Source of the DNA: Gammaproteobacteria bacterium
GTDB lineage: Bacteria; Pseudomonadota; Gammaproteobacteria; SZUA-152
Assembly: GCA_032250735.1 (NCBI GenBank)
Contig: JAVVEP010000031.1
Coordinates: 1 to 33,084, forward strand
Direction: 5' to 3'
DNA: 33,084 nt
In this document: positions 10,551 through 18,802 of the stretch, piece after piece
Layout of the letters: every line of letters starts with the position of its first letter
Numbering within the stretch: position 1 is the first letter of the stretch
The notes under the pieces: model-generated
Seen by the model: only the letters and a program-made list of their open reading frames with translations
What the model was told of the DNA's origin: nothing
Database searches by the model: none
Program-made: the position numbers and the translations under genes

Positions 10551-10961
10551 TAGAAACACCGCCCTGTGTAGCAGAAACCATAAAATACACGGGGATAATA
10601 TCAGCAACCATTGCTTAGAGCAAACTATTGGTTACGTATATCAATTAGTGATTAACTAGCAGTTACATATCGCTCGTATTATTTTTAGCTTCAGGTCAAC
10701 AATTACGCGCCTACGCGCCGTGTAAATAGTACCGACGCAGCCCAACCTATTTCCTCACGCAATCTGGCTATTGTTTGCTCAAGCAGAATGGTGGCTCACC
10801 CAGGGAGGCCTGTATACCAGCATGCGGGTTGCACTTGCCGGAAAATTCAGAGTGTAAACCATCTCGACAGGAGATAAATAACTACAAATATGAGTGGTTA
10901 TCGGGCTTCCGAGAAGCCAAATAGTGTTCGGGCATGTTTTTTCTTGAACCGAAGGGTTCCA
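10551..10961. other. 411-bp intergenic region upstream of the giant Rhs gene
   Basis: I see no convincing gene here. The left part (10608-10700) is AT-rich and must carry the Rhs promoter, but no -35/-10 pair stands out. A short stem-loop (GGCTTC at 10904-10909, GAAGCC at 10913-10918) and another just past the ABC exporter stop (GAACC/GGTTC, 10946-10959) lack a U-tract on the relevant strand. The region marks the border between the low-GC island and the GC-rich housekeeping genes. Confidence 0.5.
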
Positions 10962-12767
10962 TCAGGCTGGCGGCTGAATCACGGTGCGTTCATTCTGCTG
11001 CAGGGTCCATAACCGGGCGTAGACGCCGGCATTGGCTAACAGGGTGTAGTGATCCCCCTGCTCAACGATACGGCCATTTTCCATCACCAGAATCTGATCG
11101 GCATCGACGATGGTCGATAAGCGGTGGGCGATTGCCAGGGTGGTGTGTTCGGCGCTGGCCAGTTTCAGGGCGCTGAGGATGGCCTGTTCGGATTTGCTGT
11201 CCAGGGCGGAGGTGGCCTCGTCGAAGATCAGGATGCGCGGGCGCTTGAGGATCGCGCGGGCAATGGCGACACGCTGTTTCTCACCGCCGGACAGCTTCAG
11301 GCCACGCTCACCCACCACGGTGTCATACCCCTCCGGCAGGCTCTGCACAAACTCATGCAGCTGCGCCAGTTGTGCGGCCTGGAGAATCTCATCCTGCGTG
11401 GCATCCGGTCGGGCATAGGCCAGGTTGTAGTGCAGGCTTTCGTTAAACAGCACCGTATCCTGCGGTACGATACCGATGGCCGCACGCAGGCTGGCCTGGG
11501 TCACCTCGCTGATATCCTGCCCGTCGATCAGAATCCGGCCCTGCCCCACATCGTAAAAACGAAACAGCAGTCGCGCCAAGGTCGACTTGCCGGCACCACT
11601 GGCGCCCACCACAGCCACTTTCTGACCCGGTGCAATGGTGAAATCGACATCGTGCAGAATCGGTCGATCCGGCTGGTAGGCAAAGGCCACATGCTCAAAG
11701 CGCACCTCGCCCCGGGTCACGTGTAAGGGTTGGGCATCCGGCCGATCCTTGATCTCCGGCACCTCCTCCAGTAATTTCACCAGCTGGTCCATGTCGGCAA
11801 GGCTGTGTTTCATCTGTCGATAGACGATGCCGAGAAAACCCAGTGGGATAAACAGTTGCAACAGGAAAGCGTTGACCAGCACGAAGTCGCCGATGCTCAT
11901 GTTGCCGTTGCGCACCTCATCCGCGGCAAAGAACATGATCAGCGTCACTCCCACGGCAATGATGGCGGCCTGACCAAAGTTCAGCGCCGACATGGATGAC
12001 TGACTGATGACGGCGTTGTCTTCCCACTGGCTCAGGGTCGAGCCACAGCGCTTAAGTTCCAGCGCCTCGTTGCCAAAATATTTCACGGTCTCATAATTGA
12101 TCAGGCTCTCGATGGCCTCGTTGTTGGCCTGGGATTCATAGCGGTTCATCGCCAGCCGGTATTCCATCCGCCAGTTGGTGACCGCAAAGGTGAAGGCCAC
12201 ATAGACCGCCACACTGCCGAAAATAATCAGCGTAAACACCACATCGTATTGGCTGACCAGGACACCAGCCACCAGCATGAACTCCACCAGGATCGGCAAT
12301 ATGCTGAAGGCCAGATAATTGAGCAGGGTACTGAGGCTGGCGGCACCGCGCGACAGGTCGCGGCTGATGGCGCCGGTCTTGCGTTCGAGATGAAAACGCA
12401 GCGCCAGATTGTGCAGGTGTTCGAGCGTGCGCAGGGTCAGGCGACGCATCGCCCGGTAGCGCACCCGGGTGAACAGCACGTCGCGTAGCTCGTTGAACAG
12501 GGCCGCGCTCAGGCGCAAGGCACCATAGGCCAGCAGCAGGGCCACCGGCAGCGCCACCATTACGTCCACCTCGACATCCAGCCTGTCGACCAGCTCCTTC
12601 AATACCAGCGGGACACCGACATTGGCCACCTTGGCCAGCACCAGACTCGCCAGCGCCAACAGCACGCGGCCACGGTATTCCCACAGATAGGGCAACAGCG
12701 CGCGGATGTTAGACCAGTCCTTGCGATCCTTGCTGGGGGCGGCGGTATGGCGGTGATGTACGGACAT
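10962..12767 (-). CDS. ATM1-type ABC exporter (half-transporter, fused TMD-NBD)
   Basis: This 601-aa protein has an N-terminal six-helix membrane domain (about residues 30-330) and a C-terminal ATPase domain. Walker A is GASGAGKST near residue 390, the signature LSGGEKQ is near 490, Walker B ILIFDEATSALD follows, and the switch histidine lies in IAHRLST. The membrane domain carries marks I associate with the ATM1/ABCB7 family (HLERKTGAISRDLSRG and INYETVKYFGNE). That family exports glutathione-linked or metal/sulfur species across the inner membrane as a homodimer. The gene follows the TraB/PrgY-like gene by 16 bp and is probably cotranscribed with it. The substrate cannot be told from sequence, and an Msb-like lipid or drug exporter remains possible. 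Confidence 0.85.
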   Translation of the reverse strand: MSVHHRHTAAPSKDRKDWSNIRALLPYLWEYRGRVLLALASLVLAKVANVGVPLVLKELVDRLDVEVDVMVALPVALLLAYGALRLSAALFNELRDVLFTRVRYRAMRRLTLRTLEHLHNLALRFHLERKTGAISRDLSRGAASLSTLLNYLAFSILPILVEFMLVAGVLVSQYDVVFTLIIFGSVAVYVAFTFAVTNWRMEYRLAMNRYESQANNEAIESLINYETVKYFGNEALELKRCGSTLSQWEDNAVISQSSMSALNFGQAAIIAVGVTLIMFFAADEVRNGNMSIGDFVLVNAFLLQLFIPLGFLGIVYRQMKHSLADMDQLVKLLEEVPEIKDRPDAQPLHVTRGEVRFEHVAFAYQPDRPILHDVDFTIAPGQKVAVVGASGAGKSTLARLLFRFYDVGQGRILIDGQDISEVTQASLRAAIGIVPQDTVLFNESLHYNLAYARPDATQDEILQAAQLAQLHEFVQSLPEGYDTVVGERGLKLSGGEKQRVAIARAILKRPRILIFDEATSALDSKSEQAILSALKLASAEHTTLAIAHRLSTIVDADQILVMENGRIVEQGDHYTLLANAGVYARLWTLQQNERTVIQPPA

Positions 12768-12783
12768 TGAGTGTGTTATCGCC

Positions 12784-14076
12784 TCAGGTCAGGCGGTCGA
12801 TGATCCGGAATCCGGCCACATAGGTACCAATGGCCGAGCCAATGGTGCTGAACATAAACACCAGCAGGGTGCGCGTCACCCGATTGCGCCACCAGCCACG
12901 GGTGGTGGTGGTATCGGTACGCAGCTTGCCGAAATCGCCGACCTTGGGTCGGCGCAGATAGACCTCGATACCCGCCGTCACCATGCCCGCGCCGATGGTC
13001 GGGTTCAGCGATGTCAGCGGCGCGGCCAGAAAGGCGCCGATCACCGTAAGCGGGTGCGCCGCGGCAAGCAGGGCGCCCAGGGCCGCCAGCCCCCCGTTGA
13101 TCAGCACCCAGTCCAGCACCAGCTCCCAGCCCATGGCGGGACTGCGCGAAAAACCGATGCCAAAACCCAGAAACACCAGCCCCACAATGACCCAGGGAAA
13201 ATATTTCAGCCAGCGCACCCCTGCCGGGATCGCATCCAGCCGGGCGATTACCTGGTCGGCCGCCTCGCGGCTGACAGGGGATGCCGTTGGCGTAGCGGGT
13301 TGGCCCGGGGCCGGTTGAGGGGGCGTGCCGAGAAGCTCTTCAAAGCGCCTGACCATGCCGGCCAGGTGACCGGCGCCGATCACCACCAGCAGATTCTCGT
13401 GCGGGTGTTTGGCGATCTCCTGCTGCAGGCGGGCCACCATGTAGTGATCGCGCTCGCCGATCAGGGGTACAAATAGATCCTGCTCCTGTTCGGCGAATTG
13501 CGAAAAGGTCGATTCAAGAATATCGCCCTCTTTCAGACGCTCGATCTCCTCCTCGCTGACCTTTTCACTGGACACCACACTGGCCACCAGGCCGGCCACC
13601 AGATTCATGCGTCGCCACCAGGGAATATTGCGATAGATGCGTTTCAGCGTAGTCCCAACCTCACGGTCAACCAGCAGCACCGGCAGTCTGGCGGCCTTGG
13701 CACAGTCAATCGCCTCGCGCATTTCCGCGCCGGGCTGAATACCCATCTGTTCAGCGGCCTTCTGCTGAAAGGCGCCTAGCGCGAGACTGGCCGCCACCAT
13801 GGATGCCTTACCGTCACGAATAACCTGAAATAGATCCATTTTCGCCAGCGCATCGGGATCGACAATCGCGTTGTAGCGACTCGGACACAGCTCAACTGCC
13901 ACGGCATCATACTCGCCGGTTTCGATCAGCTGTTTGACCTTTTCCGCGCTACTGCGCGACACATGCGCCGTACCCAACAGGGTGATGCGACTTTTTCCCA
14001 GCATCAGGCTGGCCATGGGCTGCTGGTTTTCGCTGTTCTCGATGACTTCAGGTGTTTTATTCAAAAGATTTTCCAT
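12784..14076 (-). CDS. TraB/PrgY-family membrane protein
   Basis: This is a protein of about 430 aa. Its TraB/GumN-type N-terminal domain has the motif LLGTAHVS near residue 34, VAVELCPSRY shortly after and a conserved GAGHLAG near 235. These are the paired Gly/His/Glu motifs proposed to form a metalloprotease-like site in the TraB/PrgY/Tiki superfamily. A Pro-rich linker leads to a C-terminal half with several hydrophobic helices (about residues 290-340 and 400-430). PrgY in Enterococcus limits pheromone activity; the role of the proteobacterial members is not established. The frame can start at a GTG at 14100, and I chose the ATG at 14076. Neither has a strong ribosome-binding site. It lies 50 bp after efpL and 16 bp before the ATM1-type exporter. 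Confidence 0.85.
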   Translation of the reverse strand: MENLLNKTPEVIENSENQQPMASLMLGKSRITLLGTAHVSRSSAEKVKQLIETGEYDAVAVELCPSRYNAIVDPDALAKMDLFQVIRDGKASMVAASLALGAFQQKAAEQMGIQPGAEMREAIDCAKAARLPVLLVDREVGTTLKRIYRNIPWWRRMNLVAGLVASVVSSEKVSEEEIERLKEGDILESTFSQFAEQEQDLFVPLIGERDHYMVARLQQEIAKHPHENLLVVIGAGHLAGMVRRFEELLGTPPQPAPGQPATPTASPVSREAADQVIARLDAIPAGVRWLKYFPWVIVGLVFLGFGIGFSRSPAMGWELVLDWVLINGGLAALGALLAAAHPLTVIGAFLAAPLTSLNPTIGAGMVTAGIEVYLRRPKVGDFGKLRTDTTTTRGWWRNRVTRTLLVFMFSTIGSAIGTYVAGFRIIDRLT

Positions 14077-14150
14077 GCCTGTTTTTATTGATCCACTCAC
14101 TGCGGCTGTCGCGATGACAGGGCCTTGAAGACTGTCAGCCTTGATGGCTC

Positions 14151-14717
14151 CTAGGCCCGCGACATAAACCGGTTGCCGTCGGTGTTGATCTTGATGACCT
14201 CGCCGGACTCGATGTATTCCGGCACCTGCACTTCCAGCCCGGTCACCAGGATGGCCGCCTTGGTACGACCCGCAGCCGTCGCCCCTTTCAGGGCAGGCGC
14301 GGTTTCCCGGATCTCCATACTCACTGTTTGCGGCAGTTCGATACCCAGCACCTTATCGTTCACAATCATCACATAAATGCCTTCCAGACCATCCACCAGG
14401 TAACCCAGCTCGTCTTCCAGTTCGTCTTTGCCCAGGGTGTACTGGGTATAGTCCTCGATATCCATAAAGGTGAACATGTCGCCGTCCTGGTACAGAAACT
14501 GCGCCTGGCGCTTGATCAGGTCCATCTCCGTGAACATGTCATCGGCCTTGCAGCTCTCATCCAGTTTCTGTCCGGTCTGGGCATTATTAAAGCGGATCTT
14601 GTAAATGGTCTGTGCACCGCGCGAGGATGGACTGCGCGACTCGATGGTTTTGACCACATAGGGGGCGCCGTTGATTTCAACAACATTGCCGCGTTTTAAT
14701 TCACTTGCCTTTGGCAT
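14151..14717 (-). CDS. efpL: Elongation factor P-like protein EfpL (YeiP)
   Basis: This 188-aa protein has the three-domain layout of EF-P (KOW-like, OB and C-terminal OB). The tip loop of domain I reads SPSSRGA with Arg33 where canonical EF-P has the modified Lys34. Together with the DESCKADDM segment this places it in the YeiP/EfpL subfamily rather than EF-P proper. EfpL binds the ribosome and relieves stalling at proline-containing motifs without a tip modification (known for the family). The ATG at 14717 is preceded by a good GGAGAGG. The gene lies between an ABC exporter gene and the TraB/PrgY-like gene, which has PP-containing stretches. Any link between them is speculation. Confidence 0.93.
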   Translation of the reverse strand: MPKASELKRGNVVEINGAPYVVKTIESRSPSSRGAQTIYKIRFNNAQTGQKLDESCKADDMFTEMDLIKRQAQFLYQDGDMFTFMDIEDYTQYTLGKDELEDELGYLVDGLEGIYVMIVNDKVLGIELPQTVSMEIRETAPALKGATAAGRTKAAILVTGLEVQVPEYIESGEVIKINTDGNRFMSRA

Positions 14718-14758
14718 CGCTATACCTCTCCAGAGTGAGTTGAGTAACTAAGATAATT

Positions 14759-14805
14759 GATGACACAGCCTCATTCAGCGAGCGAGCGCCCGAGGCGGTG
14801 TCATC
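14759..14805 (-). other. Large imperfect hairpin between ABC exporter and efpL
   Basis: Arms 14759-14772 and 14792-14805 pair over 13 of 14 positions, with one mismatch (14767/14797), around a 19-nt GC-rich loop. The hairpin lies between the stop of the MsbA-like gene (14817) and the start of efpL (14717). No U-tract follows on the minus strand, so it may act as an mRNA processing or pausing structure, or a weak terminator, rather than a classical one. Confidence 0.45.
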
Positions 14806-14816
14806 GATGGTCTTGG

Positions 14817-16715
14817 TTAATGCTGCAGCTTTCCGTACAAACGCTTATACAGCCCATCATTTTGTAATAATTCTTCATGCTGGCCGGCCTCGATAATCTG
14901 CCCGCCATCAAACACCAGTACGTAATCAGCCTGTTTTACCGCGCTCAGGCGATGGGCAATAATCAGCGTCGTGCGCTGCTCCAGAAAGGCGTGCAAGGCC
15001 TGATGCAACCGCGCCTCGGTCTCCGCATCCAGGGCCGAGGTCGCCTCGTCGAGAATCACCACCCGGGGATCGGACAACACCATGCGCGCGATGGCCAGGC
15101 GTTGGCGCTGGCCACCGGAAAGGCGGACCCCCTGATTGCCGACTATTGTATCCAATTTGTCTGTCATCGACTCGACAACATCGCGCAATTGCGCGATCTC
15201 CAGCGCCTGCCATAACTGGGCATCGGTAAATTCCTGGCCTAAGGACAGGTTCATGCGCACCGTGTCATTGAATATGGCGGGGTGCTGCAATACGGTCGCC
15301 ACATTCTCCCGCACCACATCCAGCCCGATCTCGGAGACCGGCACCTCATCGAAAAACAGCATGCCGGATTGCGGGGCATACATGCCCAGAACCACCTGCA
15401 CCAGGGTCGACTTGCCCCCACCGCTGGCGCCCACCAGGGCCACCTTCTCCCCGGCGCGCACGGTCAGGCTCAGATGATTGAGTACCAGTGGACGCTCCGC
15501 ATCCGCCGTAGCCGAGGCCTCGGTCGAGGGGTAACGAAAACACACATCCTCAACCCGCAGGCCCACGGTCTTTTTGCCGGCAAAGGGGTTAACCTTATGC
15601 GGATAGCGCGGTTCCAGCTTCAGATCCAGCAAGCGATTGATACGACTCAGCGCCGCCTTCGCACCAAAAAAGGCGTACTGGATATTCAGCAGCTCCTGCA
15701 CCGGCGCCATCATAAACCAGAGGTAACCGAACACCGCCATCATTTCGCCGACGCTCAGGTTCGAGAACGCCACCATCAACATGGTAATGGCCCGAAACAC
15801 ATCAAAGCCGAGCAGAAAAACCCCGAATGAAAAACGCGAGGCGGCGTCACTCTTCCAGGAAAATGCCGCCGAGTGGGCGCGAATATCCCGCGCCTTGCCG
15901 ATGACATTGCGCAGATAGAAATTTTCGCGATTGCTGGCGCGAATCTGCTGGATGGAGTCCAGGGTTTCCGTCAGCGCCTGCTGAAACAGTTCACACGCCG
16001 AGTTTTCATGTTTTTTCAGGTGTTTGACGCGCTTGCCCAGCACCATGGTGAAATAGATCACCAACGGGTTCATCAACAGGATAAACAGCGCCAGCTGCCA
16101 GTGCATCCAGAACAGCACGACCGAAATGCCCACCAGGGTCAGGGCGGAGATAATCGTCTTGGCGATGGACTGGCCGATAAAATCATCGACCGCGTTGAGG
16201 TCGGTGACAAAATGCGAGGCAACCGCACCGCTGCCCAGGGTTTCGTATTCCGCCATGGAGATCCGCTGCAAACGACCGAGCAGAGAGCGGCGAATACGGA
16301 AGGTGATGTCTTTGGCGATCTGGGTAAATTCACGCACCTGCCAGATACTCAATATCAGGGCGCCGACCCGCAGCACCACGGTCACCAGCAAGATGAACAG
16401 GATATACAGGCTGGGCCCCTGCCAGGCTGCAGGAAACAGGCCATCCATCCAGGCCACCAGCACGCCGGGCTGTTGTAGCAAGACCTCATCCACCAGCAGA
16501 GGAAACAGTAATGGAATCGGGATGCTGGCCAGCACCGACAGCAGCGCAACGATATTGGCCAGCATTAATGCGCGCTTGTGTTCGCGCGCAATATCGAGGA
16601 TATAATTCCAGTTATAACCGGTGGCAGGAATTGCCGCCTCCGGCTGCGCAGCGTGATCCACATCCATCGGGGAATTAGCAGGAGTTGTAGCAGAGAAAGG
16701 AGAAGGCTCGGACAT
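14817..16715 (-). CDS. MsbA-like ABC exporter (fused TMD-NBD)
   Basis: This 632-aa protein has a hydrophilic N-tail of about 40 residues, six membrane helices (about 50-340) and an ATPase domain. Walker A is GASGGGKST near residue 430, the Q-loop is VLQHPAIFND, the signature is LSGGQRQRL, Walker B is VVILDEATSALD and the switch histidine is in IAHRLS. There is no N-terminal C39 peptidase domain, so it is not a bacteriocin-type peptidase transporter. It belongs broadly to the type IV exporters (MsbA/LapB-like), and the substrate is unknown. It starts 33 bp after mutL. A second ABC exporter lies two genes downstream. Both are complete and could act as separate homodimers, or less likely as a heterodimer. 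Confidence 0.87.
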   Translation of the reverse strand: MSEPSPFSATTPANSPMDVDHAAQPEAAIPATGYNWNYILDIAREHKRALMLANIVALLSVLASIPIPLLFPLLVDEVLLQQPGVLVAWMDGLFPAAWQGPSLYILFILLVTVVLRVGALILSIWQVREFTQIAKDITFRIRRSLLGRLQRISMAEYETLGSGAVASHFVTDLNAVDDFIGQSIAKTIISALTLVGISVVLFWMHWQLALFILLMNPLVIYFTMVLGKRVKHLKKHENSACELFQQALTETLDSIQQIRASNRENFYLRNVIGKARDIRAHSAAFSWKSDAASRFSFGVFLLGFDVFRAITMLMVAFSNLSVGEMMAVFGYLWFMMAPVQELLNIQYAFFGAKAALSRINRLLDLKLEPRYPHKVNPFAGKKTVGLRVEDVCFRYPSTEASATADAERPLVLNHLSLTVRAGEKVALVGASGGGKSTLVQVVLGMYAPQSGMLFFDEVPVSEIGLDVVRENVATVLQHPAIFNDTVRMNLSLGQEFTDAQLWQALEIAQLRDVVESMTDKLDTIVGNQGVRLSGGQRQRLAIARMVLSDPRVVILDEATSALDAETEARLHQALHAFLEQRTTLIIAHRLSAVKQADYVLVFDGGQIIEAGQHEELLQNDGLYKRLYGKLQH

Positions 16716-16748
16716 AGCATGAAGAAACCCGTTCGGTGGCGGTGAGTA

Positions 16749-18602
16749 TTATTGCCCCCGCATAAACAGTTTGTCCAGCTGGTCCATGTTCAGCTGCACC
16801 CAGGTGGGCCGACCATGGTTACACTGTCCGCTGCGCTCGGTGTTTTCCATATCACGCAACAGCGCATTCATTTCCGGCAGCGACAGCCGACGATTGGCCC
16901 GCACCGAACCGTGACAGGCCATGGTGCCCAGCAATTCGTTAATCGCCTCACGCACCCGGCGAGTGGTGCCGTGGGTCGCCAGATCCGACAACACATCCCG
17001 CACCAGCCCTTCCACATCGGCATCCCGCAGCAGGCTAGGCACCTGGCGCACCACAATCATTTCCGGGCCAATGGCCTCCACCACAAATCCCAGCTCTGCA
17101 AACACGTCGGCAAAGGCCGACGGCAGTTTTGCCTCGGTCTGATTCACATTGATACTCAGGGGCACCAGCAATGGCTGGGACTTCACGCCCTCGCCATCCA
17201 GCGCGTTTTTCATGCGTTCATAGGTAATCCGCTCATGCGCGGCGTGCATGTCCACCAGCACCAGACCGTATTGATTTTCCGCCAGGATATACACGCCACG
17301 CAGCTGCGCAATGGCATAACCCAAAATGGGGATATCTGTATCCTGCATTCGGTTCTCTGCCCCGATTCCGGCACCATTCGCCGCCGCCTCGGCCAGCACC
17401 TGATAGCCCTGCAGCTGTTCCTGCACGGCCTGCGCAGAAACCCGGGGCGTTGCCGATGGTCGGGGATAGGACAGACCGAATTGCTGCATGGGTGGCGCTG
17501 TAGAGTCCGGAGCGCCGGGGCGTGCCGGGAAGGGTGTCATCGGGGAACCGGCAATGGCGGCCGCGCCGGTCTCCGCGCCGGGCCGAGCCTCGGCCAATGC
17601 CTGGTGCAGGCTACGAAACAGGAAATCGTGCACCATGCGGCCTTCGCGAAAACGGACCTCATGCTTGGTGGGATGCACATTGACATCCACCAGGGCAGGA
17701 TCCAGTTCCAGATAGAGAACATAGGCCGGGTGCCGGCCGTGATACAACACATCCTGATAGGATTGCCGAATCGCGTGGGTCACCAGTTTGTCGCGCACCA
17801 TGCGCCCGTTGACGAAGAAATATTGCAGATCCGCCTGCGAGCGCGAGAAGGTCGGCAGCGCGACCCAGCCCCACAGGCGCATGCCGGCGGCCTGGAATTC
17901 GATCTGCAGGGTATGCTCGGCAAAGGTCTGTCCACACACCTGCGCAACGCGCTGTAGCTGTTCAGCCGTTGTCGTTGCCGGCCGCCATTTCTGCACTACC
18001 CGCTGGTTGTGACTGAGACTGATCGCCACATCGAAGCGGCTCAGCGCGATGCGTTTCACCACCTTTTCCAGATGGCCGAATTCGGTCTTTTCCGCGCGCA
18101 GGAATTTACGCCGCGCCGGGGTGTTAAAAAACAGGTCCCGTACCTCAATGGTGGTGCCCTGCGGATGGGCAACCGGCTCCAGCTCGCCGATGTCATCACT
18201 CCCGTCACTGCTCAGCCGCCAGCCGCTGTCGTTGCCCCGCGCCCGCGAGCGCAGCTCCAGCCGTGACACCGAGCAGATGCTCGGCAAGGCCTCACCTCGG
18301 AAACCCAGGCTGGCCACTCCCTCCAGGTCGTCAAAGCTGAGAATCTTGCTGGTGGCATGGCGACTCAGGGCCAGGGCAAGGTCGTCTTTGTCGATGCCGC
18401 AGCCGTCATCACGCAGGCGGATCAGACGGGTACCGCCCTGCTCCACCTCCACCTCGATGGAGCACGCGCCCGCATCCAGGCTGTTCTCGATCAACTCCTT
18501 GACCACGGACGAGGGGCGCTCCACCACCTCGCCGGCCGCAATCTGGTTGGCCAGCTGCGTAGAGAGTCGGTGGATACGGGGGATGGTGGCAGATGAACTC
18601 AT
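16749..18602 (-). CDS. mutL: DNA mismatch repair protein MutL, with endonuclease motifs
   Basis: The open frame extends to 18728. I chose the ATG at 18602 (617 aa) because family homology begins eight residues later ([20 protein letters not shown]) and a TATAAT lies inside the longer version. The N-terminal GHKL ATPase has [23 protein letters not shown] and [10 protein letters not shown]. The C-terminal domain has [12 protein letters not shown] near residue 450, matching the endonuclease pattern DQHA(X)2E(X)4E except for Met. It also has ACHGSVRA (about 560), CNHGRP (594-599) and FMR (613-615). These motifs mark MutL homologues that nick DNA themselves, as in species without MutH. MutL couples MutS mismatch recognition to strand incision. 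The gene follows the amidase gene by about 200 bp, in the usual order, but miaA-hfq do not follow. Confidence 0.95.
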   Translation of the reverse strand: MSSSATIPRIHRLSTQLANQIAAGEVVERPSSVVKELIENSLDAGACSIEVEVEQGGTRLIRLRDDGCGIDKDDLALALSRHATSKILSFDDLEGVASLGFRGEALPSICSVSRLELRSRARGNDSGWRLSSDGSDDIGELEPVAHPQGTTIEVRDLFFNTPARRKFLRAEKTEFGHLEKVVKRIALSRFDVAISLSHNQRVVQKWRPATTTAEQLQRVAQVCGQTFAEHTLQIEFQAAGMRLWGWVALPTFSRSQADLQYFFVNGRMVRDKLVTHAIRQSYQDVLYHGRHPAYVLYLELDPALVDVNVHPTKHEVRFREGRMVHDFLFRSLHQALAEARPGAETGAAAIAGSPMTPFPARPGAPDSTAPPMQQFGLSYPRPSATPRVSAQAVQEQLQGYQVLAEAAANGAGIGAENRMQDTDIPILGYAIAQLRGVYILAENQYGLVLVDMHAAHERITYERMKNALDGEGVKSQPLLVPLSINVNQTEAKLPSAFADVFAELGFVVEAIGPEMIVVRQVPSLLRDADVEGLVRDVLSDLATHGTTRRVREAINELLGTMACHGSVRANRRLSLPEMNALLRDMENTERSGQCNHGRPTWVQLNMDQLDKLFMRGQ

Positions 18603-18663
18603 GGGCAGATTGTCAGGACTGGCTTGGCGGTGGCTCGGGACGGGCTCCAATAAAACAGACGCC

Positions 18664-18669
18664 ATTATA
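18664..18669 (-). promoter_or_regulatory. Candidate -10 element of mutL
   Basis: The minus strand reads TATAAT, with a weak TTCTCC 17 bp upstream as the -35. Transcription would start near 18657, about 55 nt before the ATG at 18602. It overlaps an in-frame ATG of the longer frame, which supports the shorter MutL start. Confidence 0.35.
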
Positions 18670-18769
18670 CGCAGGATCGTGCCACGGGAGAAAAACGAAA
18701 TGGCCTGGCGCGGCCGCCCGCCATTCACGGGTGAGTATGCAGGAGTACTGGAAGGATAGCTGTCGGGGC

Positions 18770-18802
18770 GCTAACGGGGTACTAACGGGGTGCTAACGGG
18801 TA
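18770..18802. repeat. Three tandem 11-bp repeats after the amidase stop codon
   Basis: Three units of 11 bp (consensus GCTAACGGGGT) lie end to end and touch the amidase stop codon at 18803-18805. Units two and three differ from the first at one or two positions. Each unit carries a TTAG on the minus strand, so it also adds in-frame or out-of-frame stops. Confidence 0.6.

Noticed and set aside
10946-10959. GAACC/GGTTC stem-loop just past the ATM1-type exporter stop, as a terminator
   Set aside because: On the transcribed (minus) strand it is followed by a run of A rather than U, so it is not an intrinsic terminator of that gene.
16752-17957. 401-codon open frame on the plus strand
   Set aside because: Antisense shadow of the mutL C-terminal half, with His/Gln-rich composition and no recognisable motif.
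18603-18728. Longer MutL start at 18728
   Set aside because: The added residues are unlike any MutL N-terminus, and the stretch contains a likely -10 promoter element.
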